Part shown: piece after piece, positions 8,908 through 16,898 of the stretch
Position numbering within the stretch: position 1 is the first letter of the stretch
Layout: each line of letters opens with the position of its first letter
Source of the DNA: Desulfuromonadales bacterium
GTDB taxonomy: Bacteria > Desulfobacterota > Desulfuromonadia > Desulfuromonadales > Syntrophotaleaceae
Assembly: GCA_013619105.1 (NCBI GenBank)
Contig: JABXKU010000004.1
Span: 1 to 64,000, forward strand
Reading direction: 5' to 3'
DNA length: 64,000 nucleotides
Position numbers and translations under genes: made by a program
The notes under the pieces: generated by a model
Seen by the model: only the letters and a program-made list of their open reading frames with translations
Database searches by the model: none
Told to the model about the DNA's origin: nothing

Positions 8908-9099
8908 TCAGGAAATTAAGTCCTGACGGATCCGTAAGTCCTTTATTCTCTGCTCGGCTTCTGCGTGGCTCAAGATCACAGAATGGGGCTCAAGGGTGTG
9001 TCGATCGTCAAGAAACATCATAACTTCTACCACATGAGTGCCGTGGTTATACAAAGTCACTATCTCGCCAGGGTCGATAAACTCAAAAATCTTTTCCAT
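8908..9099 (-). CDS. Small hypothetical protein (63 residues)
   Basis: A 63-residue acidic protein, not recognised. The ATG is preceded by CAGGAAAAAGCTT, a good ribosome binding site. The central segment (GEIVTLYNHGTHVVEVMMF) could form a small beta-barrel, and the C-terminus is helical and charged. It lies downstream of the chemotaxis-like gene on the same strand with a 108-base gap containing a run of ten cytosines (plus strand). Function unknown. Confidence 0.55.
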   Translation of the reverse strand: MEKIFEFIDPGEIVTLYNHGTHVVEVMMFLDDRHTLEPHSVILSHAEAEQRIKDLRIRQDLIS

Positions 9100-9141
9100 A
9101 AGCTTTTTCCTGTTGGATGCCGGGGCCTCCTGCTTGGGATG

Positions 9142-9151
9142 CCCCCCCCCC
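9142..9151. repeat. Homopolymer run of ten C (ten G on the minus strand)
   Basis: A run of ten consecutive C residues lies in the spacer between two minus-strand genes. Such tracts slip during replication. Being between genes, it could affect transcription or the distance to the downstream gene rather than a reading frame. Confidence 0.9.
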
Positions 9152-9207
9152 TTATTTTATCGATGCCTGCGGCGGATTTGCTAGCTTCGATATTGTCGCA
9201 TAATCGT

Positions 9208-11253
9208 TTATTGATTGCCGGTCTTGTCCTTGTTCTTTTTGGTGGCACCAGAAGAGAGGGCGCCTGCTTGAAACTCGGTCCATGCCGCTAGATTGTCTTG
9301 CTGACAGACCTTGAAGTTAGCTAGCAGCCCCTTTAATCGCTGGGCCTGGCTGAGCAGGGTTTCCGCTTGTGAAGTGGCTGGGACCTTGCTGGTAACGGCA
9401 ATTTCTGAGGCCAGTTCTGTGGCCTGACCAATTCCGGCAACAATCTTGCGCAGCGCAGTGGCCATCTGATCGGTCGATGGGCTGCCCACGCCGGAGGTAC
9501 CTTCGATGAGTTCTGCCGTATCTTTAGCTGTCCGTGCACTGCGGGCTGCCAGGGTACGTACCTCGTCCGCCACCTCTGCCAGGCTTGCGCAGGACTCGCT
9601 GCTACGGGTCGATTCCGACGCGGCGCTGAGGGTCAGCAGGTTGGTCTGAAAGGCGATCTCCTCGATTACTTTGATGATTTGAAAGATCTTGCCAGTGGCG
9701 GCGGGATCTTGGTCCGCGCTCGGCTTGGGCAGAACCGTTGGCGCGGTTGCCTCATCCGACATTGCGGCGGCACCCTGGGCCACCTGGTCGGCAATCCCCT
9801 GCACTTCTTGAATCAGGTCATTGAGGGCCAGATTGGCTTTGGCCAAAGGCGCGGCCAGCAGGCCCTTGGCCTGGAAGGTGAAGTCCCCTTGAGCCAGTTT
9901 TTCAAAGGTGGTCTGAATCTCCTGTTGCAGATCGTCGGCAAAGCTGTCCATGGCGCCGGCGATCTCGCCGATTTCATCGTGCCTGTCGAGGTTCAGTCGT
10001 TGGTCGAAACGGCCCTTTTTCAGGCCCTTGATCATCGCAGCGGTTTGTTTGAGCGGTTCGATAATATTGCGGGCCAGAATCAGCCCCGCTATCACCGCCA
10101 GCAGCATAACCGCCACGGCGACCGCCACCACAGAGCGGACGATCTCGATCAAGCCTTTGGCCACCGAAGCATGGGCTGTGTCCAGATCGTCTTCGTTAAA
10201 CACCGCTACCACAACCCAATCCCAAGGCTCATAATAGCTGATGGCGGCTATCCGTCGCCGGGGTTGAGCATCCCCCTCTTGCTGCAAGGTAAAGTGCTCA
10301 TAAGCCACCGGAATGGCCTGTTCGTCCCGGGTGTGCAATTGTTTGGCTTGGGCAATGATGTCGCGCATCACCAGGCGTTGATTGCTGCTGTCCTGCAAAT
10401 CCCACAGGCTGTTGCCTCGCAGGGCTGGATCGGGGCTGATCTGCAGTTGACCGAGATGGTCGCCGCTGCCGCCCAATACCTGCACATAGCCGGTTTGGCC
10501 TACCGCCATGGTACGGATCCCCAGGCGCAGACTGGGCACGTTCTCCTGCATCTCGCCCACATAGAGCATGCCTACCACTTTTTGACCCGTTGGGTCCCAG
10601 ATCGGCTCGTAGGCAGTCATGTACCAGGTATTGACAACAAAAGCGCGGCCGAAATAGGTTTCGCCAGCCAGTACCGCAGCGATGACTTCATTGGTCATAC
10701 CATCCGGTTGGCTCTGGGGGATAAAGGTGCCTATAGCCCGGCTGCCGTCCGCTTGTAGCACGTTGGTCGCCACCCGCAGCATATCCCCGGCTTCATTCAT
10801 GCGCTGAAAGACCGTTGCCGTGCCCCCCACCAGGGATTTGATTTCATCGACCAGTGGCGTCGGCGAGTCGGCCGTTAGGTTCTGGCCAAGCCAATCATTA
10901 CCAACCAGCATTTTCGGCAAGCTAAGGTGCATTGTCTGTTGGCTGAACTGATTGACCGCTTGCCAGTCCACCTGTTCCTCGGCGAACTTAATGCCGCCCT
11001 GCCGCTGCAGTAGATCATCGGCAACCCGAATATTATGGGAGACAGTTTCCTGGACTTCGGCGCGCATTACCTCGCACATCAGATGGACGTTACGTGCCAC
11101 CTTGCCGGCTTCTTGCCGAGCCTGTCCCTTGATGATCGCGCTCACCCGTTGGCCGATGCGTTTTTCTTGAAAACGGGTGATGCCGACGATGGCGCCGGTG
11201 GTCAGCAGTACCAGTGCCACGCCCAGGGCGGTTATCTTGCCTCGAATGGTCAT
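9208..11253 (-). CDS. Methyl-accepting chemotaxis-like protein with degenerate signalling domain
   Basis: A 681-residue inner-membrane receptor. It has an N-terminal transmembrane helix (residues 8-28), a periplasmic Cache_3/Cache_2-type sensor region (about 35-365), a second transmembrane helix (about 372-396) and a HAMP domain (about 397-450). The cytoplasmic part keeps the pre-tip motif IEEIAFQTNLL and a post-tip EVRTLAARSA, but the hairpin tip (about residues 543-565), normally NAAVEAARAGE then GFAVVA, reads SAASESTRSSES and lacks the conserved residues. The helices on both sides look shortened by deletions. CheA/CheW coupling is therefore doubtful. The start is supported by GGAGCATAC. 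It may be decaying or repurposed. Confidence 0.8.
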   Translation of the reverse strand: MTIRGKITALGVALVLLTTGAIVGITRFQEKRIGQRVSAIIKGQARQEAGKVARNVHLMCEVMRAEVQETVSHNIRVADDLLQRQGGIKFAEEQVDWQAVNQFSQQTMHLSLPKMLVGNDWLGQNLTADSPTPLVDEIKSLVGGTATVFQRMNEAGDMLRVATNVLQADGSRAIGTFIPQSQPDGMTNEVIAAVLAGETYFGRAFVVNTWYMTAYEPIWDPTGQKVVGMLYVGEMQENVPSLRLGIRTMAVGQTGYVQVLGGSGDHLGQLQISPDPALRGNSLWDLQDSSNQRLVMRDIIAQAKQLHTRDEQAIPVAYEHFTLQQEGDAQPRRRIAAISYYEPWDWVVVAVFNEDDLDTAHASVAKGLIEIVRSVVAVAVAVMLLAVIAGLILARNIIEPLKQTAAMIKGLKKGRFDQRLNLDRHDEIGEIAGAMDSFADDLQQEIQTTFEKLAQGDFTFQAKGLLAAPLAKANLALNDLIQEVQGIADQVAQGAAAMSDEATAPTVLPKPSADQDPAATGKIFQIIKVIEEIAFQTNLLTLSAASESTRSSESCASLAEVADEVRTLAARSARTAKDTAELIEGTSGVGSPSTDQMATALRKIVAGIGQATELASEIAVTSKVPATSQAETLLSQAQRLKGLLANFKVCQQDNLAAWTEFQAGALSSGATKKNKDKTGNQ

Positions 11254-11437
11254 GTATGCTCCAAAAAAATCTATTTTTCAACCAGATACAACCGACTACC
11301 CGCCGACATTAATCAAACGGACTTAGGATGTCAACGCGGAACACGATTTTGTAGTGGAGTGAAAGGCAAAGGGGGGATAAAGGGAAGGATTATAAGGGTA
11401 AATAGTGGTGAAAAGTCTCATTTGAAAGAGTGTTTCA

Positions 11438-11632
11438 GTATAAAAGTTCTTTGTGAATGACTCAAGTCTCTTCTGGCGAAAATAGGACTGAACCCCTGCC
11501 TGGTAAAGATAGCGGCAGCTTGCCGGCTTTGTAAAAAGCTGGTGAAATCCGCCAGGGCTTTGGGGCAGCGGCTGTCCAGCATGGCTGCCATGGAGAATAC
11601 GATGGGGGCGTTGCCCTCAGGCCGATATGGTC
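11438..11632 (-). pseudogene. C-terminal remnant of a ModA-like substrate-binding protein
   Basis: In a different frame from the aminotransferase, residues 88-141 of the 11418-11891 ORF read YRPEGNAPIVFSMAAML, then ALADFTSFLQS and AAIFTRQGFSPI. This follows the C-terminal plan of molybdate-binding ModA proteins (PIVYPAAVL, AFLDFL, AIFEKYGFTPL). The rest of the gene is missing; only about 55 codons remain. The fragment begins within the last bases of the aminotransferase gene, so a rearrangement joined them. An intact modA lies 3.8 kb away. The identification is by eye and by analogy with that intact copy. Confidence 0.6.
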
Positions 11633-12786
11633 GATTTGGCGCAGAGGATCCTGTCCATAGTGCGGAGTAAGGCGTCGATGTCCGCCGCCGTATTGAATAA
11701 CCCCGGGCTGACTCGAAGGGTGCCGGCAGGTAGGGTGCCGATGCTGCGGTGGGCATCGGGGGCGCAGTGCAGGCCGGTGCGGATACAGATATCGTGTTCG
11801 ACGTCGAGGAGAAAGCCGATCTCCGAAGGATCCTGGCCCGCGAGGCTGAAAGAGAGCAGGCCGCCCTGGGGCTGAACTTGGCTCGGGCCATGGATTCGAA
11901 TACCGGGCAGGCGGCTTAAGCCGAAAAACAACTGCTCCAGTAAAGCGCTCTTGTGCCGGCGGATTTGTTCCAGGCCATGGCTGCGGACAAATTCGATGCC
12001 GGCCTGCAGGCCGGCCAGGGCTTGGGTGTTAAGGGTGCCGTACTCCAGACGTTCGGGCAATTCCTCTGGCATCAATGGCGAGGCGGAGTTCCCCCCGGTG
12101 CCGCCGTAGATGAGTGGTGTTGGCTGCAGGCCTTCGACCAAATAGAGAAAGCCCGTACCCGCTGGGCCGAGCAGACCTTTGTGACCCGCTGCGGCGAGCA
12201 GGTCGATGCCCATGCTTTGTACGTCAATGGGCAGCAGGCCAGCGCTCTGGGCGGCATCGACCATGAACAATACACCCTGTTGCCGGCACCAGGGGCCGAT
12301 CTCCTCGATGGGCTGGATGCTGCCGGTGACGTTGGAACAGTGGCTGAGGACCACCATTCGGGCGATTTTCCCGCCGTTGGTGACGGCTTCGCGGATGGCG
12401 GCCGCTGACACCTGTCCGGTGGTGTTGGCAGGCACCCGCTCGATCTCGATGCCGCGACTCTCCAGGACCTGTAGCGGTCGACTGACGGCGTTGTGTTCCA
12501 TCGTGGTGCTGATCACTCGGTCGCCAGGCCGCAGCAGGCCGAACAGGGCCAGGTTGATGGCCTCGGTGGCGTTGGCGGTGAAGACCACCCGGCTCGGATC
12601 GGGGATATTGAAGAATTCGGCCACTGTTTCCCGCACCTCGTAGACCAGGCGTCCCGCCTCCAGGGCCAGGCTGTAGCTGCCACGGCCAGGGCTGATGGCG
12701 AGTTGGCGGCCGGTTTGGTCTAGGGCGTGATAAACGCTTTCGGGCTTAGGAAAGGTAGTGGCGGCGTTGTCGAGATAGATGGCCAT
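11617..12786 (-). CDS. Class V aminotransferase, cysteine desulfurase-like
   Basis: A 389-residue PLP enzyme of the cysteine desulfurase/selenocysteine lyase superfamily. It begins IYLDNAATTFPKPESV, contains the PLP lysine in AGHKGLLGP and the catalytic-type cysteine in TGLHCAPDAHRSIGT, and ends normally with RVSPGLFNTAADIDALL. It resembles the subgroup described in databases as cysteine desulfurase family protein, often beside DUF3343 and selenium genes. Here DUF3343 is its upstream neighbour. It could supply sulfur or selenium to molybdopterin or the hydroxylase active site; that is inference. The gene ends inside the start of the ModA remnant. Confidence 0.88.
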   Translation of the reverse strand: MAIYLDNAATTFPKPESVYHALDQTGRQLAISPGRGSYSLALEAGRLVYEVRETVAEFFNIPDPSRVVFTANATEAINLALFGLLRPGDRVISTTMEHNAVSRPLQVLESRGIEIERVPANTTGQVSAAAIREAVTNGGKIARMVVLSHCSNVTGSIQPIEEIGPWCRQQGVLFMVDAAQSAGLLPIDVQSMGIDLLAAAGHKGLLGPAGTGFLYLVEGLQPTPLIYGGTGGNSASPLMPEELPERLEYGTLNTQALAGLQAGIEFVRSHGLEQIRRHKSALLEQLFFGLSRLPGIRIHGPSQVQPQGGLLSFSLAGQDPSEIGFLLDVEHDICIRTGLHCAPDAHRSIGTLPAGTLRVSPGLFNTAADIDALLRTMDRILCAKSTISA

Positions 12787-12800
12787 CTGAGAGTTCTCCG

Positions 12801-13073
12801 CTATTCGTTTTCGCTGGTTAGTTCCAGGGCGCTCAGAAGTCCCTGATGTTTGCCGTACAGGCGACGGGGTGTCAGATTTGCTGCGGCCAGTTCGTTAAAG
12901 ATGGCTGTCTGTTCAGTGGCGGCAAAGCGCAAGGCCAGGGCGCAACATTCGGCCACTTGGCGTGGGGCTGGAATCAGCTGGCAGACCAAGCCGGCTTTTC
13001 GCAAAAGTTTCTCCGCCTTCATCACCCGGGTTGGAGAGTTGAACAGGACAATGCGGTCACCGTCGGCAATCAT
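12801..13073 (-). CDS. DUF3343 domain protein
   Basis: A 90-residue cytoplasmic protein. The pattern of an N-terminal beta strand with IVLFNSPTRVMKAEKLL, then a predicted helix, then VCQLIPAPRQVAECCALALRF is the DUF3343 signature, including the conserved Pro-Arg and paired cysteines. Database neighbours of this family are typically class V aminotransferases and YedF/SelD, implying a role in handling reactive sulfur or selenium. No yedF or selD is seen in this window. It lies three bases downstream of the DUF364 gene. Confidence 0.8.
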   Translation of the reverse strand: MIADGDRIVLFNSPTRVMKAEKLLRKAGLVCQLIPAPRQVAECCALALRFAATEQTAIFNELAAANLTPRRLYGKHQGLLSALELTSENE

Positions 13074-13076
13074 CGC

Positions 13077-13823
13077 TTAGCTTCCAAGGGGACAGAGTCG
13101 CGGCAGGTCGAGCAGGGCGGCCACTCCAGAAAGGGTGTTGCCAAAAAAGACCAGAGGCTTGTCGGCAGCCGTAAAACGTTTCAACAGGTCGTTTATCGAG
13201 CCGTTGACCACCGATGATCCGGTGGCGACGCCGACTTGGCACCAGTCGATCATCCGCTGCAGATCCTTTTCGCCGTCCCAGATGGTGACGCCGAAGCGCT
13301 CTTGGCCGACATTGTCTTGGTTAAGATCTAAAACCCTGATCCGGGAGGTGCCAAAGCCGTCGCCCATGGCCTCGAGAATCGCGGGCTGCAGGCCAATGAG
13401 GCCGTAACAGGCCACGCCGAACCGCTCGTACAGTAGGTTGGTAAATTCCTCTCCGCAACGGGTCGGCTCGTCGTTTCGGCAGTGAATGGTACCCGTCGCC
13501 AGATCGAGCCGGCGCAACACAGCATTGAGGCCGGAAGTGAAGATCGCCCGCCGACCGGTATCGGTTAAATCCAGGTGCAACAACTCATCGAGACTGCCAA
13601 GCCAATCGCTCGGATGGTCAGTGAACGCCTGACCCGTGGCTCCGTCGAAGTCGGCCTCGATGACTCTTTCTTTGCCCTTTTTGATGACAAATTCTTCGGA
13701 AGCCTCAGCACCGATCGCCTCGTCGGGAGTCAGACAGCGCACCGTCACCTGTTGGTTCGGATCCAGGTTGTGCTCGGCGCAAATGTTAACCAACTGTTGT
13801 TGAGCTTGTTCTAAAACGTCCAT
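13077..13823 (-). CDS. DUF364 Rossmann-like domain protein (putative heavy-metal chelation)
   Basis: A 248-residue protein matching DUF364, described in Pfam as a putative heavy-metal chelation domain. Visible family motifs are DEAIGAEASEEFVIKKGKERVIEA, seen in parts, then GATGQAFTDHPSDW, RRAIFTSGLNAVLRRL, TIHCRNDEPTRCGEE, GLIGLQPAILEAM and VATGSSVVNGSI. The fold is an enolase-N-like part followed by a Rossmann-like domain. Members co-occur with molybdenum or ABC-transport genes, which fits its place beside modC. The exact substrate is unknown. Confidence 0.8.
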   Translation of the reverse strand: MDVLEQAQQQLVNICAEHNLDPNQQVTVRCLTPDEAIGAEASEEFVIKKGKERVIEADFDGATGQAFTDHPSDWLGSLDELLHLDLTDTGRRAIFTSGLNAVLRRLDLATGTIHCRNDEPTRCGEEFTNLLYERFGVACYGLIGLQPAILEAMGDGFGTSRIRVLDLNQDNVGQERFGVTIWDGEKDLQRMIDWCQVGVATGSSVVNGSINDLLKRFTAADKPLVFFGNTLSGVAALLDLPRLCPLGS

Positions 13824-13842
13824 ATCTATTCTCCTGTTCAGG

Positions 13843-14550
13843 TCAAACCGAGACGGTCTGTACCCCGCTTTCAGTCAGCGGTTGCTGCCAGGTGGGTTGC
13901 AGATTCGGTCGGCCAGCCTCGAGATAAATAACCTGGTCGGCCAGCGCCTCTAGTTCATGGGGGCAATGGGTGACCAGCACAAAGGGGATCTGCCAGGTAC
14001 GCTGCAACTGTTTCAGTTCTTGCTGCAGTGTTTGGCGAATCTGGTTGTCGAGGGCTGACAGAGGTTCGTCGAGAAGCAGTAACTCAGGCTCCACCATCAG
14101 TGCTCGGGCCAGGGCTACCCGCTGCCGCTCTCCACCCGAAAGTTGAGCCGGGTAGCGATCTTGCAGGTGGATGATTTTCAGGGTGTCGAGGGTCTCGCGG
14201 ACACTCATTCGGTAGCCGCGTTTCTTTTTACAGCGGTGCGGGCCGGGGGGCAGGCCAAACAGCACGTTGTCCTTGACCGTCATATGAGGGAACAGAGCAT
14301 AGTCCTGAAAGACATAGCCGATGCGCCGGGACCGGGCTGGTACGTTGATTCCCTGTTGCTGGCAGAAGAAGATCCGTTCACCAAGGGTAATGCGTCCTCC
14401 AGACGGTTTTCGCAGGCCGGCCAGGCAGTTGAGAATGGTGCTTTTGCCCGAACCGGAGGGGCCGAACAGTACTAGGATACCGTTGTCGAACTGCAGGTCG
14501 ATATCGATAGCGAAAGCGGGCAGTTCCTTACGAATGGATGCGTTGAGCAT
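13843..14550 (-). CDS. modC: Molybdate ABC transporter ATP-binding protein
   Basis: A 235-residue ATPase that powers molybdate or tungstate uptake with ModB and ModA. It has Walker A GPSGSGKST, the signature LSGGERQRVALARAL, Walker B LLLLDEPLSALD and the H-loop VTHCPHE. Typical ModC has about 350 residues with a C-terminal TOBE/Mop molybdate-binding domain; this one stops after the ATPase core and so lacks that regulatory domain. It overlaps the end of modB by 23 bases, consistent with translational coupling. Confidence 0.92.
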   Translation of the reverse strand: MLNASIRKELPAFAIDIDLQFDNGILVLFGPSGSGKSTILNCLAGLRKPSGGRITLGERIFFCQQQGINVPARSRRIGYVFQDYALFPHMTVKDNVLFGLPPGPHRCKKKRGYRMSVRETLDTLKIIHLQDRYPAQLSGGERQRVALARALMVEPELLLLDEPLSALDNQIRQTLQQELKQLQRTWQIPFVLVTHCPHELEALADQVIYLEAGRPNLQPTWQQPLTESGVQTVSV

Positions 14551-15229
14551 TGGAATCGCCTCCTTGTTGCCAAATTTCGATTTTTTTGCGCGACCAGAGG
14601 TTTAGCCAGAACAGGGCCGCGATGGACAGGCCGGTGATGACCAGCACCAGGTTGCGGGCCAGAATGTTGTCGCCGGTTTCTACCGCAAAGTAGATGGCCA
14701 GAGGAATGGTTTGAGTTTTGCCGGGAATGTTGCCGGCCACCATCAGGGTGGCGCCGAATTCTCCCAGGGCGCGAGCGAAGGACAGCACTAGTCCGGCCAG
14801 CAGTCCGGGGTAGGCCAGGGGCAGGGTGACCCGCAGAAAAACTCGCCCTTCGTTGCTGCCTAGGGTGCGGGCGGCCTGTTCCAGGGAAGCGTCGACACTG
14901 GCAAAGGCCGCCTTGGCGCTCTGGTACATGAGAGGAAAAGAAACCACCGCGGCGGCGATGATGGCTGCCCACCAGGTGAAGACGATCTGCCAGTCGAACC
15001 AGTCAAGTAATAGCCGACCGAGCAGGCCGCGCTTACCGAGCAGTATCAGCAGGCCGTAACCGAGTACCGTTGGCGGCAGCACCATGGGCAAAATGATGCA
15101 TGATTCAAGCAGGTTCTTGCCGGCAAAGGTGCGCCGGGCCAGCACACGAGCCAACAGGGTGGCCAACACCGCAACGATGGCCACGGCAATCAGAGCCACC
15201 TTTAGAGACAGCAGTATCGGTTCGATCAT
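14528..15229 (-). CDS. modB: Molybdate ABC transporter permease
   Basis: A 233-residue inner-membrane permease with about five transmembrane helices and the ABC-permease EAA motif, seen as EQAARTLGSNEGRVFLRVTLP. The stretch FARALGEFGATLMVAGNIPGKT is the characteristic ModB/CysT signature. It is paired with modC, which overlaps it, and modA upstream. Substrate selectivity between molybdate and tungstate cannot be told from the permease. Confidence 0.93.
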   Translation of the reverse strand: MIEPILLSLKVALIAVAIVAVLATLLARVLARRTFAGKNLLESCIILPMVLPPTVLGYGLLILLGKRGLLGRLLLDWFDWQIVFTWWAAIIAAAVVSFPLMYQSAKAAFASVDASLEQAARTLGSNEGRVFLRVTLPLAYPGLLAGLVLSFARALGEFGATLMVAGNIPGKTQTIPLAIYFAVETGDNILARNLVLVITGLSIAALFWLNLWSRKKIEIWQQGGDSNAQRIHS

Positions 15230-15441
15230 GAATTTGTCCTTTGGAGTCGCGTGATTTCAGTGTGCAAATAGTTGCACCACAGAGCTGAAACTATTCACCT
15301 GAGAGGGTGCGAAGAAAACTCTGCAGTATTTCCCCTAATGTCTTGTCCGTCTCTGCAGCTCATGCCTTTAACGGTCTGGTTTTCTACTGAATCATGAAGC
15401 TGCTGTTGAGCCGACCTCATACTCCTTTTGTCGCTGCTCGC

Positions 15442-16233
15442 TCAGGGTTGGTTCTGTAACGGCATGAAACGGTACTTGGCGAACACCTTGCCCGCCTCAT
15501 CGCTTCGCAGAAAATCAAGAAACTGTTGGGCTTCGGCCGGATGTTTGCCGTCCGCAACCAGAGCTGCGGGGTAGATAATGGGGGCATGACTCTTTATTGG
15601 TGCCTCTGCTGCAATCACCGCGCTTTGCAGTTTCAGGGTGTCGGTACGGTAGACCAAGCCCGCGTCTGCATTACCCGAATCGACATAGACCAGCACTGCG
15701 CGAACATTCTTAGCCAGCACCAGGCGTTTCTCTAAGGGCTGCCAAAGGTCGAGGCTGACCAAAGTCTGCTTGCCATAACGGCCGGCGGGAACCGATTCAG
15801 GGTGGCCGATGGCAAAGTTGTCAGCGTGTTCTTGCAGGTCGCCAAAACCCTTGATTTGCTGTTGCTTCTCTCTGGCTACAACCAGCACCAGGGTATTGCC
15901 GAGCAGGTCGCAGCGGCTCTCCTTGACGATCAGGCCCTGGGTCTCCAGCGCGTCCATCTGTTTCTGGCCGGCGGACAGGAAAACCTCAGCCGGAGCTCCT
16001 TGCTCGATCTGTTTCTGCAAGGCTCCTGAGGAGGCAAAATTGATCTCCAACTCAATTTTTGGGTGTTGCACTTCGTAAATCTGCTGTAGGGCGGTTACTG
16101 CATCCTTCAGGCTCATGGCAGCGCAGATCGGTAGGGTGGTGCGGTTGCCAGCCATGGCGGTGTGGGGTAGGAACGCTACTAAAAGGGTCAGGAGTAGCAG
16201 GCTGCGGAAGTATAGGATCGCTAGATTTTTCAT
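15442..16233 (-). CDS. modA: Molybdate-binding periplasmic protein ModA
   Basis: A 263-residue periplasmic binding protein with a signal peptide (basic start, hydrophobic core, cleavage near AMAG). Conserved features are AAMSLKDAVTAL, INFASSGALQKQIEQGAPAEVFLSA, then RAVLVYVDSGNADAGLVY and the C-terminal FLDFLRS. It delivers molybdate or tungstate to ModBC. A 212-base non-coding gap separates it from modB. That gap holds only a 41-codon ORF with a poorly spaced ribosome binding site and short inverted repeats; I found nothing else in it. The phosphatase gene lies just upstream, so transcription probably comes from further upstream. Confidence 0.94.
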   Translation of the reverse strand: MKNLAILYFRSLLLLTLLVAFLPHTAMAGNRTTLPICAAMSLKDAVTALQQIYEVQHPKIELEINFASSGALQKQIEQGAPAEVFLSAGQKQMDALETQGLIVKESRCDLLGNTLVLVVAREKQQQIKGFGDLQEHADNFAIGHPESVPAGRYGKQTLVSLDLWQPLEKRLVLAKNVRAVLVYVDSGNADAGLVYRTDTLKLQSAVIAAEAPIKSHAPIIYPAALVADGKHPAEAQQFLDFLRSDEAGKVFAKYRFMPLQNQP

Positions 16234-16244
16234 CAGAAAATTTC

Positions 16245-16892
16245 CTAATTGAAAAGGGGGCTCGGTTGGGGGGCCACGGGCAGGTTGATAGCTTTTACTT
16301 CCAGCGCGGTCCCACGGCGCTCAATAATGTTGAGGCAGCCGAAGGGCTGCGGCAGAGCGAACAGTTCGTCAAGGGGACGGCCTAACAGGTGGCAGAGGAT
16401 GGCCCGGTTAACCCCGGCATGGGCAACGAGCACCACCGCTCCCCGCTCCCCGTCGATTAGTTCTAGAAAGGCCGGTACTACCCGAGTCTGCAGGTCGGCG
16501 AAGCTCTCACCGCCTGGAGGGCGGAAATAGATCAGGTTCTCGCCCCGTTGACGATACTCCTCGGGGTGGTATTGGCGGATTTTGGCCTGGGGGCGCCCAT
16601 CCCAATAGCCGAGTTTGATCTCTCGCAACAGCGGCTTGCTACGAATGCCTTTACCTTGCGGTCCGGCGATGATGCGAGCTGTCTCCTGGCAGCGCTTAAG
16701 GTCGCTGGCGTAGACTCTCTGAAAGGGGATCTCTGCCATATGCTTGCGCAGGGCTCGGGCCTGGGCGCGCCCCTTGGCGTTGAGGGACAGATCCACTTGG
16801 CCAATATAGCGCTTGATCTCATCTCGCCGGCAATCGCCATGACGGATCAGGTAGAGGGTGCAGTGATCCTCTTCAAGCGTTGGTGTGGTCAT
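16245..16892 (-). CDS. Histidine phosphatase family protein (CobC/phosphoglycerate-mutase-like)
   Basis: A 215-residue cytoplasmic phosphatase. The phospho-accepting histidine is in LYLIRHGDCRR, followed by VYASDLKRCQETARII and the second active-site histidine in VVLVAHAGVNRAILC. Sequence alone places it near alpha-ribazole phosphatase (CobC) and fructose-2,6-bisphosphatase-like enzymes. Because the surrounding genes build molybdenum cofactor, a nucleotide or molybdopterin-related substrate is equally possible. It is spaced seven bases from the NTP transferase-HD gene, so it is co-transcribed. Confidence 0.85.
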   Translation of the reverse strand: MTTPTLEEDHCTLYLIRHGDCRRDEIKRYIGQVDLSLNAKGRAQARALRKHMAEIPFQRVYASDLKRCQETARIIAGPQGKGIRSKPLLREIKLGYWDGRPQAKIRQYHPEEYRQRGENLIYFRPPGGESFADLQTRVVPAFLELIDGERGAVVLVAHAGVNRAILCHLLGRPLDELFALPQPFGCLNIIERRGTALEVKAINLPVAPQPSPLFN

Positions 16893-16898
16893 GGTGAT

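Noticed and set aside
11418-11891. 157-codon ORF from the track
   Set aside because: Only its last 55-70 codons make sense, as a ModA remnant; the first part is the antisense-frame shadow of the aminotransferase gene.
15295-15420. 41-codon minus-strand ORF in the modB-modA gap
   Set aside because: It has an AAGGAG but only one or two bases before the ATG, too close for a normal ribosome binding site, and no recognisable product.
15230-15441. Possible glycine-riboswitch-like sequence (CTCTCAGGT) on the minus strand between modA and modB
   Set aside because: Only one short box resembles the consensus; the other conserved parts are absent and the gene context does not fit.
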